NCBI GenBank assembly: GCA_036655775.1
Contig: JAVVPL010000024.1
Location: forward strand, 1 to 23,001
Reading direction: 5' to 3'
DNA length: 23,001 nucleotides
From: JAVVPL01 sp036655775
GTDB lineage: Bacteria > Bacteroidota > Bacteroidia > Bacteroidales > P3
The position numbers and the translations under genes were made by a program. This document shows, piece after piece, positions 13,815 to 21,582 of the stretch. The notes under the pieces are model-generated. The model was given only the letters and a program-made list of their open reading frames with translations. It ran no database searches and was not told where the DNA came from. Positions within the stretch are counted from its first letter, which is position 1. The number at the start of each line of letters is the position of its first letter.

Positions 13815-15710
13815 TTATCGTTTGTTTTGTGTTGCTTGTTGTTGACGTGCCATTTCTTCTAAACGTTTTTGAAATTTGGATTTGACAATCGGTTTTTTCT
13901 TTTGTTCTTGGATACGTAAACGGACTTTGGCATCATTCATAAATTGTCGAATCATCCACATTTGACCAAAAGTAATCAGGGTGGATAAGAAATAATAATA
14001 ATTTAAAGCGGCCGAATAACTATTCAAAAATCCTAAAAACATAATAGGCATAATATACATCATCATTTTCATCCCTGGCATTTGATTGGTGCCTGCACTT
14101 TGTTTCATGGTCATGTGAGTGTATAATAAGTTGGAGATGGCCATTAAGATAGCAAATAAACTAATGTGTGACCCATAGAAAGGAATATTAAAAGGAAGGG
14201 TGGCGATACTATCATAACTTGAAAGGTCGTCTGCCCACAAAAAATGCTGTTGCCTAAGTTCAATAGAGGCAGGGAAAAAGCGGAACATGGCCAGCAAAAT
14301 AGGAAATTGAACCAACATCGGGATACAACCCGACATGGGGTTAATACCCGCTTTTTTATAAAGTGTCATCGTTGCTTTTTGTTTTTCCATAGCCTGTTCA
14401 GGTTTGGCAAATTTCTTAGCAATTTCATCCGTTTCTGGTTTTATCACACGCATTTTAGCCGAAGATACATACGATTTGTAGGTAATAGGAAATAAAATTA
14501 TCTTCAGAAGTATAGTTAAAATAAGAATGATAATTCCGTAACTAATATTAAAACCAGACAAAAAATCAAAGGTTGGAATTACAGCCACCCGATTGATCCA
14601 TTGCATAAGGAAAAAGCTCCATCCGAGTGGAATTTGACGTTCTAAATCTAAATCGTACGCACGCATGGTGCTATACTTATTAGGTCCCATATAAATACGC
14701 ATTCCAATTGATTGATCGTTGCTTGAAGTGTAGGGAATACCAATAAGTGCCGACACATCTTTCAAATACCCTTTAGGTGCTTTTTTCTGTGTTTTGTTTT
14801 CTATATCCGCATTCAAAAACGCATCGTCGGCAATTAAAGTTACACAAAAGAATTGTTGTTTAAAAGATACCCATTTAAGGGGCGTTTTAATGGATTCAGC
14901 ATCATCTTTGGTTTCGCTTAAATAATCTACATCATTGGTTGTAGGCTTGTAGTAAACGGCTGTATTGGCTTGCTCCATCGCAAGTGCTTTTTCGTATTGA
15001 TGCAAATTGGCTTTCCAATTCAAATCGATAAAATTGGTATTTGCGGCAATAATATCTTCTAAACCTACCATACGAATATCGAAGCCAATCATATATTGAT
15101 CTCCGTAAATAGTATACACAAATTCCATATAGCGATTGGTATCCAAGATTTGTTTGCTAGAATTAGGATAGATACGCATACGTACTTTTACGCTATCATT
15201 GTCTGTGACGGTATTTTTGGCTGGAGCTATATATTGAAAATATAAATCTTTGGTATTTACATTTCTATTGTTTGCAAAAAAGGAAAAGTAAAAATCAGAA
15301 AAAGCTTCATCCATCAGTAAAACGGGCTTTTTGTCGTAGGTGAGGTAGTCTTTGAGTGCCACATCGGTAATTCGTCCGCCTAAATTTTGAAATTGAATTT
15401 TAAAAACTTCGTTTTCAATTTTGTAAATTTCTTTAGTGCCTTCTAACGATTGACTGAATGCGTTGTTTGAATCAATGGTATTGATTTTTGCATTGGAGGT
15501 AGAGGCAACGGCTGTTTGAGTGGTGTCGTTTCCAATTGCATTGATTTTGGCTTGTGCAATGGAATCTACCATTTTTTGTTGTTGAGCCAAGGCTTCGGTT
15601 CGTGCTTGTTCCATCTTGCGTTTTTCGTCGGCAGAAGGAGAGCGCCAATAGCTGTACCCAACCATCAGTGCAAAAATTAACACGAGTCCGTAAATACTTT
15701 TTTTATCCAT
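13815..15710 (-). CDS. yidC: YidC membrane protein insertase
   Basis: The 631-aa protein has the Gram-negative layout: a first membrane helix (about residues 5-22), a large periplasmic beta domain (about 80-350), then five membrane helices in the conserved insertase core. The core contains SSAKMRVIKPE, whose Arg corresponds to the functionally important groove arginine of E. coli YidC (R366), and INPMSGCIPMLVQFPILLAMF. The basic C-terminal tail (KKKPIVKSKFQKRLEEMARQQQ) may bind ribosomes, as in relatives with long tails. It inserts inner-membrane proteins alone or with SecYEG. It is transcribed ahead of yebC with a 20-nt gap. A promoter is seen at 15810-15841, giving a leader of about 95 nt. 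Confidence 0.97.
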   Translation of the reverse strand: MDKKSIYGLVLIFALMVGYSYWRSPSADEKRKMEQARTEALAQQQKMVDSIAQAKINAIGNDTTQTAVASTSNAKINTIDSNNAFSQSLEGTKEIYKIENEVFKIQFQNLGGRITDVALKDYLTYDKKPVLLMDEAFSDFYFSFFANNRNVNTKDLYFQYIAPAKNTVTDNDSVKVRMRIYPNSSKQILDTNRYMEFVYTIYGDQYMIGFDIRMVGLEDIIAANTNFIDLNWKANLHQYEKALAMEQANTAVYYKPTTNDVDYLSETKDDAESIKTPLKWVSFKQQFFCVTLIADDAFLNADIENKTQKKAPKGYLKDVSALIGIPYTSSNDQSIGMRIYMGPNKYSTMRAYDLDLERQIPLGWSFFLMQWINRVAVIPTFDFLSGFNISYGIIILILTILLKIILFPITYKSYVSSAKMRVIKPETDEIAKKFAKPEQAMEKQKATMTLYKKAGINPMSGCIPMLVQFPILLAMFRFFPASIELRQQHFLWADDLSSYDSIATLPFNIPFYGSHISLFAILMAISNLLYTHMTMKQSAGTNQMPGMKMMMYIMPIMFLGFLNSYSAALNYYYFLSTLITFGQMWMIRQFMNDAKVRLRIQEQKKKPIVKSKFQKRLEEMARQQQATQNKR

Positions 15711-15809
15711 TTTTATATACTTATGCTTTTTATTACTTTAATACGTATGTAATACGTGTGCTATTAAGTTGTCGAAATCTACAAAAATGCGGACAACGAA
15801 AATAGCTCG

Positions 15810-15841
15810 CGAAGGTACGAAAAAAAACACAAATGTCCAAA
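15810..15841 (-). promoter_or_regulatory. Promoter of the yidC-yebC unit
   Basis: On the - strand, TTTG (15841-15838), 20 bp, then TACCTTCG (15817-15810), a one-base variant of TAnnTTTG. The leader contains a direct repeat, TAATACGT twice with a 3-bp gap (read on the + strand near 15739-15757). Confidence 0.6.
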
Positions 15842-15877
15842 ATAAAGAAATTTGTAAAAGAGAATCTTGATTGAAAG

Positions 15878-16327
15878 CTATCCCAAAAGTTTTTTCACTA
15901 ATTCGGAAATGAGACGACCTTCGGCTTTGCCTGACAGCGCTTTAGAGGCGATGCCCATCACTTTGCCCATATCTTTGGCCGAGTTTGCACCCACTTGCGC
16001 AATAATTTCTTTTAAATGGGCTTCTATCTCAGCTTCACTTAATTGTTTGGGTAAATAATTTACTAAGTAATTTACTTCCGATAATTCAATTTCGGCTAAA
16101 TCGGAGCGGTTTTGAGCTATGTAAATTTCAGCGGAATCTTTACGTTGCTTAATTAATTTTTGAATAATTTTCAAAGCCATCTCATCGCTTAATTCACCCT
16201 CACATCCTTTGGCCGTTTTGGCTTCTAAAAATTCTTTTTTCACCCCTCTAAGGGCGGCTAAACGAGTTTTTTCACCTGCTAACATCGCGGCTTTGATATC
16301 GGCCGTTATTGTATCAAAAAGAGTCAT
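15878..16327 (-). CDS. yqeY: GatB/YqeY domain-containing protein
   Basis: The product has 149 aa from the ATG at 16327; the frame extends six codons to a TTG at 16345, but the -7 box TACCTTTG at 16350-16343 overlaps that position, so the ATG is the start. The protein matches YqeY: helical, with AALRGVKKEFLEAKTA (about 23-38), ELSDEMALKIIQKLIKQRKDSAEIY, and a C-terminal GKVMGIASKALSGKAEGRLISELVKKLL that resembles the tRNA-binding tail domain of GatB. The family is linked to tRNA-dependent amidation by structure only; its true role is unsettled. The gene sits upstream of yidC but has its own promoter, with yidC also having one. Confidence 0.93.
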   Translation of the reverse strand: MTLFDTITADIKAAMLAGEKTRLAALRGVKKEFLEAKTAKGCEGELSDEMALKIIQKLIKQRKDSAEIYIAQNRSDLAEIELSEVNYLVNYLPKQLSEAEIEAHLKEIIAQVGANSAKDMGKVMGIASKALSGKAEGRLISELVKKLLG

Positions 16328-16342
16328 AATATTAATTTTTGA

Positions 16343-16373
16343 CAAAGGTACATATTTTTTTGAAAAGTTTAAA
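16343..16373 (-). promoter_or_regulatory. Promoter of yqeY
   Basis: TACCTTTG (16350-16343, - strand) is an exact -7 match. A TTTA (16373-16370) lies 19 bp upstream as a weak -33. The implied leader is only about 9 nt, which decides the start at 16327. Confidence 0.6.
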
Positions 16374-16400
16374 AAAATAGAGAAATATCACAGCAAGCTA

Positions 16401-16432
16401 TTTTTATTCTGCTTTTAAAAATGCTATCTTTG
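16401..16432 (+). promoter_or_regulatory. Promoter of the serine ammonia-lyase operon
   Basis: TATCTTTG at 16425-16432 matches the -7 consensus exactly. A TTTT stretch at 16401-16404, 20 bp upstream, is the only -33 candidate. The start codon at 16455 follows by about 15 nt of leader. Confidence 0.6.
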
Positions 16433-16454
16433 CATTCTAATTAATAATAAAAAA

Positions 16455-17681
16455 ATGAAGAGTATTTGTGGTATATACAAAATAGGAAATGGGCCTTCTA
16501 GTAGTCATACGATGGGACCCATGCGTGCAGCAACGATTTTTAAAAAGAAACATCCGCAAGCCGCGCGTTTTGAAGTAAATTTATATGGTAGCTTAGCGGC
16601 TACAGGCGAAGGGCACTTGACCAATCAAACACTCTTAAATACATTGGCTCCAATTCCTACCGAACTTTTAAAATTTCCTACCATCTTTCTTCCTTACCAT
16701 CCCAATGGAATGATCTTTGAAGCTTTTGATGGCGAAGGACAATCTCTAGATAAGTGGGAAGTATATAGTATTGGCGGAGGCGATATTCGCGAAAAAGACA
16801 GTCTCAACAATATTGCCGATGAGGATATGCCCAATGTTAACGACGATTTGTATGCTGAAAAAAATATGGATGAAGTATTAGATTGGTGCATTACCAATGG
16901 GCGTATGATTTGGGAATATGTAGCGGTTCATGAAGAACCTTCTTGTTGGGAGTATTTACATGAGGTTTGGCAAGTGATGAAGGAAGGTGTTGAAAGAGGA
17001 ATTAATGCCGAAGGAGTATTGCCTGGAAGTTTAAATTTACAACGTAAAGCCGCTCAATATGCAATTAAAGCGCAAGGATATCGAGCCTCTTTAAAAAGTC
17101 GAAGTCTCACTTTTGCCTATGCTTTGGCAACTGCCGAAGAAAATGCTGCGGGGGGACGTATTGTTACCGCGCCTACTTGTGGATCGGCTGGTGTATTGCC
17201 CGCTATATTGTATCATACATCCATGAGTTATGGGTATACCGACGATCGTATTGTGAAAGGCTTAGCCACCGCTGCTATATTTGCCAATGTGGTGAAAAAA
17301 AATGCTTCTATATCTGGTGCTGAAGTGGGATGTCAAGGTGAGATAGGTGTGGCTTGTGCAATGGCCGCTGCTGCTTGTAATCAAATTTTTGGAGGTTCAA
17401 TTAGTCAAATAGAATATGCGGCAGAAATGGGATTGGAACATCACTTAGGCTTGACTTGTGATCCCATGTGTGGTTTAGTGCAAATTCCCTGTATTGAACG
17501 CTGTGCTTTTGCCGCCACCCGAGCCTTTGATGCCAATTTATATTCAATGCTTTCCGATGGGCGCCATCGGGTAAGTTTTGATAGAGTTGTTCAAGTAATG
17601 AAACAAACTGGTCACGATTTACCTAGTCTTTACAAAGAGACGAGTTTGGGAGGATTGGCCACGGTAGGTCTAAAAAGATAA
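16455..17681 (+). CDS. sdaA: L-serine ammonia-lyase, iron-sulfur dependent, single chain
   Basis: The 408-aa enzyme converts L-serine to pyruvate and ammonia using a [4Fe-4S] cluster that acts as a Lewis acid. The N-terminal domain has GPSSSHTMGP (13-22) close to the start, as in all members. The catalytic domain shows PTCGSAGVLPAIL, SGAEVGCQGEIGVACAMAAA, and LTCDPMCGLVQIPCIERC, which carry the cluster cysteines and more. The length is normal for the single-chain Bacteroidota form. Such clusters are damaged by oxygen, which suits a mostly anaerobic life. The gene starts a tight operon: lipoate ligase begins 4 nt after its stop. Function is confident. Confidence 0.94.
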   Translation: MKSICGIYKIGNGPSSSHTMGPMRAATIFKKKHPQAARFEVNLYGSLAATGEGHLTNQTLLNTLAPIPTELLKFPTIFLPYHPNGMIFEAFDGEGQSLDKWEVYSIGGGDIREKDSLNNIADEDMPNVNDDLYAEKNMDEVLDWCITNGRMIWEYVAVHEEPSCWEYLHEVWQVMKEGVERGINAEGVLPGSLNLQRKAAQYAIKAQGYRASLKSRSLTFAYALATAEENAAGGRIVTAPTCGSAGVLPAILYHTSMSYGYTDDRIVKGLATAAIFANVVKKNASISGAEVGCQGEIGVACAMAAAACNQIFGGSISQIEYAAEMGLEHHLGLTCDPMCGLVQIPCIERCAFAATRAFDANLYSMLSDGRHRVSFDRVVQVMKQTGHDLPSLYKETSLGGLATVGLKR

Positions 17682-17685
17682 TACT

Positions 17686-18669
17686 ATGCGTATCATTCAT
17701 CGTCCTCAAACCAATCCGTATTTTAATATTGCAGCCGAGGAGTATGTATTAAAAAATATGGATGAAGATTGTTTTATGCTTTGGCGTAATCAGGCTTCTG
17801 TGATTGTAGGAAAACATCAAAACACCCTAGCTGAAATTAATTTAGATTATGTTCAACAACATCAAATTCCCGTTATTCGTCGCTTGTCGGGAGGGGGCGC
17901 TGTGTTTCATGATTTAGGAAATATCTGTTTTACCTTTGTGCAAAACATAGAATCGGAAAAAATTCCAGATTTTAAAAAATTCACGCAACCTATCTTGTCT
18001 TTATTGCAATCCATGGGAGTGAATGCCGTTTTTGAAGGACGTAACGATTTGACTATTGAGGGTAAAAAGTTTAGTGGAAATGCCGATTGTTTGTACAAAA
18101 ATCGCATTTTACATCATGGCACCTTATTGTTTTCTTCTGAAATAGAAGATATGTCGCAATGTTTGCAAAATAATGCTATCAAATTTGATGACAAAGCCGT
18201 GAAATCGGTACGGAGTCGTATTACCAATATTAGCGAACATCTTAAAAGTAAAATGTCGGTAGAAGAATTTATATTTACTCTTGAAAAGTATATGGTCAAT
18301 TTGTATCCCCAGGCTCAATTAGCAGAATTGACCTCAACTCAAATAGAGACAATCCATCAATTGGTGACACAAAAATATAGTACTTGGGAATGGAATTTTG
18401 GAAAATCGCCTAAATATAATTTTTCAAAAAATATGCGTACGCAAAAGGGCGGAACCCTAGAAGTTTGCTTGGAGGTGCACAATGGCAGAATGGAAGAGGT
18501 GCATATTTTTGGTGATTATTTTTTTAAAGCGGATACGGCTGATATTGAAAATGCCTTGCGCGGTCAGCTTCACAAAGAGGAAAATGTTAAATTGATTTTG
18601 CGCTCTTTTGACCTTTCTCGCTATTTTACCCATATTGACGAAACTGAAATAATGTCCCTTTTATTTTAA
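17686..18669 (+). CDS. lplA: Lipoate-protein ligase A
   Basis: The 327-aa enzyme attaches free lipoate to the lipoyl domains of 2-oxoacid dehydrogenases or the glycine cleavage H protein, through lipoyl-AMP. The signature RRLSGGGAVFHD lies at 65-76, and K138 in GNADCLYKNRILHHGTLLF matches the catalytic lysine (K133 of the E. coli enzyme). The C-terminal accessory domain (about 240-327, after SPKYNFSKNMRTQKGG) is present, so it should carry out both half-reactions alone. Cytoplasmic. It follows the serine ammonia-lyase by 4 nt and precedes the O-methyltransferase by 5 nt. A link to glycine/serine use is possible, since the H protein of glycine cleavage needs lipoate; this is inference. Confidence 0.93.
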   Translation: MRIIHRPQTNPYFNIAAEEYVLKNMDEDCFMLWRNQASVIVGKHQNTLAEINLDYVQQHQIPVIRRLSGGGAVFHDLGNICFTFVQNIESEKIPDFKKFTQPILSLLQSMGVNAVFEGRNDLTIEGKKFSGNADCLYKNRILHHGTLLFSSEIEDMSQCLQNNAIKFDDKAVKSVRSRITNISEHLKSKMSVEEFIFTLEKYMVNLYPQAQLAELTSTQIETIHQLVTQKYSTWEWNFGKSPKYNFSKNMRTQKGGTLEVCLEVHNGRMEEVHIFGDYFFKADTADIENALRGQLHKEENVKLILRSFDLSRYFTHIDETEIMSLLF

Positions 18670-18674
18670 ATACA

Positions 18675-19328
18675 ATGAGTGATTTTGATCAGGTAATGCC
18701 CTCCGATATGGAAATGTATATTGAAAAATATACAAGTTCCGAAAGTGCGTGTCTGCATGCTTTAGAGCGAGAAACACATCTTAATGTATTGAACCCTCGC
18801 ATGCTTTCAGGTGCTTATCAAGGCAAATTATTAGCCTTGTTGAGTTTGTTAATACAACCTACTAAAATTTTGGAATTGGGCACCTATACTGGCTATTCAG
18901 CGATTTGTTTATGCAAAGGTTTGCAAGAGGGAGGAAAATTGATTACGATCGATCGCAATGCCGAATTGGAAACCATGGCTCGAAAATATTTTGAAAAAGC
19001 GCAATTGACAGCCTGTATAGATTTTAGAATAGGAGATGCCATGCAGGTATTGCCTCAGTTGACCGATATCGATTTCGACCTTGTGTTTTTGGATGCAGAC
19101 AAAGAAAATTATTTGGCTTATTATGAAATGATACTACCTAAAATGAAATCAGGTGGCGTTTTGCTTGCCGATAATGTTTTATGGAGTGGCAAAGTGTGGG
19201 ATGAAAGTTGTCAAGATAAAGATACGCAAATTCTACGTGCATTTAATGCCTGTGTTCATGCCGACGAAAGGGTGGAAAATATTATTTTACCTATACGAGA
19301 TGGGATTAGTTTGATACGAAAAAAATAA
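18675..19328 (+). CDS. SAM-dependent O-methyltransferase, family 3 (catechol-type)
   Basis: The 217-aa protein matches the small class I O-methyltransferases related to caffeoyl-CoA and catechol O-methyltransferases. SAM motif I is ILELGTYTGYSA (65-76). Motif DFDLVFLDADKENYLAYYE, with the metal-binding Asp, follows at about 134-152, then GGVLLADNVLWSGKV. The N-terminal helix set is complete. The true substrate in bacteria is usually unknown. It is the last gene of the tight three-gene unit (5 nt after lplA). The 116-nt gap downstream has -7 boxes for the next gene but no clear terminator. Confidence 0.92.
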   Translation: MSDFDQVMPSDMEMYIEKYTSSESACLHALERETHLNVLNPRMLSGAYQGKLLALLSLLIQPTKILELGTYTGYSAICLCKGLQEGGKLITIDRNAELETMARKYFEKAQLTACIDFRIGDAMQVLPQLTDIDFDLVFLDADKENYLAYYEMILPKMKSGGVLLADNVLWSGKVWDESCQDKDTQILRAFNACVHADERVENIILPIRDGISLIRKK

Positions 19329-19369
19329 TTTTTCAATTTTTGTCTGTATTTTCAAATATTTGTAAAATA

Positions 19370-19414
19370 TATCTTTGTTTATTAGGAATATCCCGAAAAA
19401 TTACTTTATATTTG
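19370..19414 (+). promoter_or_regulatory. Two candidate -7 boxes for the TlpA-like lipoprotein gene
   Basis: TATCTTTG (19370-19377) and TATATTTG (19407-19414) both match TAnnTTTG. Neither has a TTG at the ideal 19-21 bp distance; TTTG at 19339-19342 is 27 bp before the first. Which one is used cannot be told. Confidence 0.45.
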
Positions 19415-19444
19415 TAATTCAAAAACAAAATAATTTTATAAAGT

Positions 19445-20641
19445 ATGACTAAAATGTATAAATTGGGCATTGTATTTTTGCTCGCTCTCGGATGTGTGGC
19501 CTGTAAACCTTCTGCAAATCATTCAGTTATTGGGGAAATTGAAGGCCTCGGAAACGATACTCTCTATGTGGAGTATTTCTGTGCTTCGGATGTAGAAACT
19601 ATGCTGTACGACACTCTAGTGGCAGCAAATGGTAAATTTTTGTACGATAAGTTGTTTGAACAAACTGTATTGATGACTCTTACTCCTAAGCAATGTATGG
19701 AATATGATTCACTCAGAGACGAAGTTCTGTCTTCTAAATTAAAACAAATTAATTTGATTGTAGAACCTGAGCAAACCATTCGTGTGGAAGGTCGATTAAA
19801 TCCAGATCATTTAAGTTATAAGGCCTTAGGTTCCGATTTAATGAAAGATTATTCTAAAATAAGAGAGTCTACAATGGCGTTAGAAATTGAAAGTGAACGC
19901 ATCTGGCGCGAAGCTGAGCAAATGTGGGCAGCGAAAGAAAGGGGTGCAAATATAGTGGATAGTATATTTGGCAATTTACTAAATAAAGCACAAGCCAGTG
20001 ATGCCAAAGTAAACAATCTAAAGTTGGCCTATGTAAAAGCACACCCTCAAAAAATGCTTTCTGCTTTATATCTAACGACGCAACCCTTAGATACTTTAGG
20101 AGTATATTATGAAACCTTAACTGCAGAGGTCAAAAAAGGCGTATTTCAAGGGGTTTTAGAAGTTCAGTATGATAAATATTTACGGATGATCAAGTGCAAG
20201 GCAAATGAAGTTAAGATGGTGGCTGGTACCCCTGCACCCGAGTTTATTCTCAAAGATTTGAAGGGAAATGATGTGAGTTTGTCGTCCATATCTATGAAAA
20301 ACAAATATATTGTACTTGATTTTTGGGGATCTTGGTGTTCTTGGTGTATCAAAGGTTTCCCAAAGATGAAGGCTTATTATGCTAAATATGCCAATAAGGT
20401 TGAATTTGTAGGTATTGCATGTAGCGATAAGGAAGAGGTTTGGAAAAAAGCAGTGGACACCTATCAATTGCCTTGGATCCAATTGATCAATGGTAAGAAT
20501 ATGTGTAATGATGTGACCGTTCTTTACGGAGTACAAGGTTTCCCTACCAAATTTATTTTGGATAAAAATTTGAAAATTGTGGATAGGATTGAGGGAGAAG
20601 ATCCTTTATTTTACGAACGATTAGATGCTTTATTACAATAA
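19445..20641 (+). CDS. TlpA-like thiol-disulfide oxidoreductase lipoprotein with N-terminal DUF4369
   Basis: The 398-aa protein has a lipoprotein signal (KLGIVFLLALGCVAC; either cysteine could be the lipidated one). An ATG three codons further (19454) would serve equally. Residues about 25-100 form a DUF4369 domain (VIGEIEGLGNDTLYVEYF, DTLVAANGKFLYD). A helical linker is followed by a thioredoxin fold (about 260-398) with WGSWCSWC, active-site C298 and C301, and the cis-Pro loop GFPTK. Members of this architecture are common in Bacteroidota and act in periplasmic thiol reduction, for example in cytochrome maturation or cysteine repair. The specific partner is unknown. It stands with its own promoter between the methyltransferase unit and SOD. 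Family sure, partner unknown. Confidence 0.92.
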   Translation: MTKMYKLGIVFLLALGCVACKPSANHSVIGEIEGLGNDTLYVEYFCASDVETMLYDTLVAANGKFLYDKLFEQTVLMTLTPKQCMEYDSLRDEVLSSKLKQINLIVEPEQTIRVEGRLNPDHLSYKALGSDLMKDYSKIRESTMALEIESERIWREAEQMWAAKERGANIVDSIFGNLLNKAQASDAKVNNLKLAYVKAHPQKMLSALYLTTQPLDTLGVYYETLTAEVKKGVFQGVLEVQYDKYLRMIKCKANEVKMVAGTPAPEFILKDLKGNDVSLSSISMKNKYIVLDFWGSWCSWCIKGFPKMKAYYAKYANKVEFVGIACSDKEEVWKKAVDTYQLPWIQLINGKNMCNDVTVLYGVQGFPTKFILDKNLKIVDRIEGEDPLFYERLDALLQ

Positions 20642-20670
20642 AAGAGCCGACAAATAAATTGAACTAAATA

Positions 20671-20689
20671 CAAGCATGTAAAATGCGTG
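20671..20689. promoter_or_regulatory. Imperfect inverted repeat upstream of SOD
   Basis: CAAGCAT and ATGCGTG (6 of 7 bases complementary) are separated by 5 nt, about 40 bp before the SOD start. It could be an operator half-site pair or a weak hairpin. I found no good TAnnTTTG box in 20642-20729, so the SOD promoter is undefined. Confidence 0.3.
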
Positions 20690-20729
20690 TGTATACAAAA
20701 AAGGTCATATTTACTAAATAAATTTCAAA

Positions 20730-21527
20730 ATGGAAAAAAATAGACAAATATTGCTCCTTGTTTTGTATCGAAATCTACTTAGTGTTTTGATAGGGGGGCT
20801 GATTTTAGCTGTGCCTGCGGAGGCAAACGGACAAAAACAAGTGACCCCTATTTTGGGTTCCCCCGTGATTTTAAATGATCAAAACAAACCAATTACCATC
20901 AATGAGATGCCCAAAATTATAGAAGCGGAAAAGATAGGTTTTGCGGTTTTTGATTTACCTAAACTTTCTTACCAACTCAATGAATTAGAACCTATCATTT
21001 CTGGTACAGCCATGATGTATCATTATGGCAAACATACCTTGGCCTACGTGAATAAGGTAAATGATTTATTGGTGGGAAGTAAATTTCAAAAAGCCTCTTT
21101 AGAAGAAATGATTCGATCGGCCGAAGGTGCTTTGTTCAATAATGCGGCTCAATTGTGGAATCATACTTTTTATTTCTATTCACTCAATGCGCCTAAAGAT
21201 AGCAATCTTCCTTCGTCCAATATCTTGTCGGCCATTGAAAAACAATGGGGTTCTTTTGATAATTTCAAAGCTGAATTTAATCAAAAAGCCAATAGTTTAT
21301 TTGGATCTGGTTGGGTATGGTTGGTCAAAGACAAAAATAGAAAATTATCCATTGTACAAACAATGAATGCGGACAATCCAATGCGAATGGGTTTAGCCCC
21401 TTTATTAGTTTTGGATGTGTGGGAACATGCATATTATACCGATTATTTTAATAGACGAGCCGATTTTGTAAATGCTTGGTGGGCTTTGGTTGATTGGGAT
21501 CAAATAGAGGCACGATTGAAGAAATAA
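20730..21527 (+). CDS. Iron-type superoxide dismutase with N-terminal signal-like extension
   Basis: The 265-aa protein converts superoxide to oxygen and hydrogen peroxide. Metal ligands are present: H98 (YHYGKH), H145 (WNHTF), D229 and H233 (DVWEHAYY). Gln141 in FNNAAQLWNHTF sits where iron-type enzymes carry it, so iron is likely. Tyr106 (E. coli Tyr34) and H102 (His30) are kept, but the next residue is Thr103 instead of the second His of the usual KHH. About 70 residues precede the usual start near FDLPKL; the first 35 (LLSVLIGGLILAVPAEANG) look like a signal peptide or anchor. Classic SODs of this type are cytosolic and about 190 aa, so this one is probably exported. The extended start is the only good ATG. 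Confidence 0.9.
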   Translation: MEKNRQILLLVLYRNLLSVLIGGLILAVPAEANGQKQVTPILGSPVILNDQNKPITINEMPKIIEAEKIGFAVFDLPKLSYQLNELEPIISGTAMMYHYGKHTLAYVNKVNDLLVGSKFQKASLEEMIRSAEGALFNNAAQLWNHTFYFYSLNAPKDSNLPSSNILSAIEKQWGSFDNFKAEFNQKANSLFGSGWVWLVKDKNRKLSIVQTMNADNPMRMGLAPLLVLDVWEHAYYTDYFNRRADFVNAWWALVDWDQIEARLKK

Positions 21528-21582
21528 AATCTATCGAATGAAATAGAAATTTTTATTTTGTTAATTTTAAATTTAAAATATC

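Noticed and set aside
20180..20536. 118-aa open frame on the - strand inside the TlpA-like gene
   Set aside because: It is a shadow of a gene with an intact CxxC thioredoxin fold; the composition is not protein-like.
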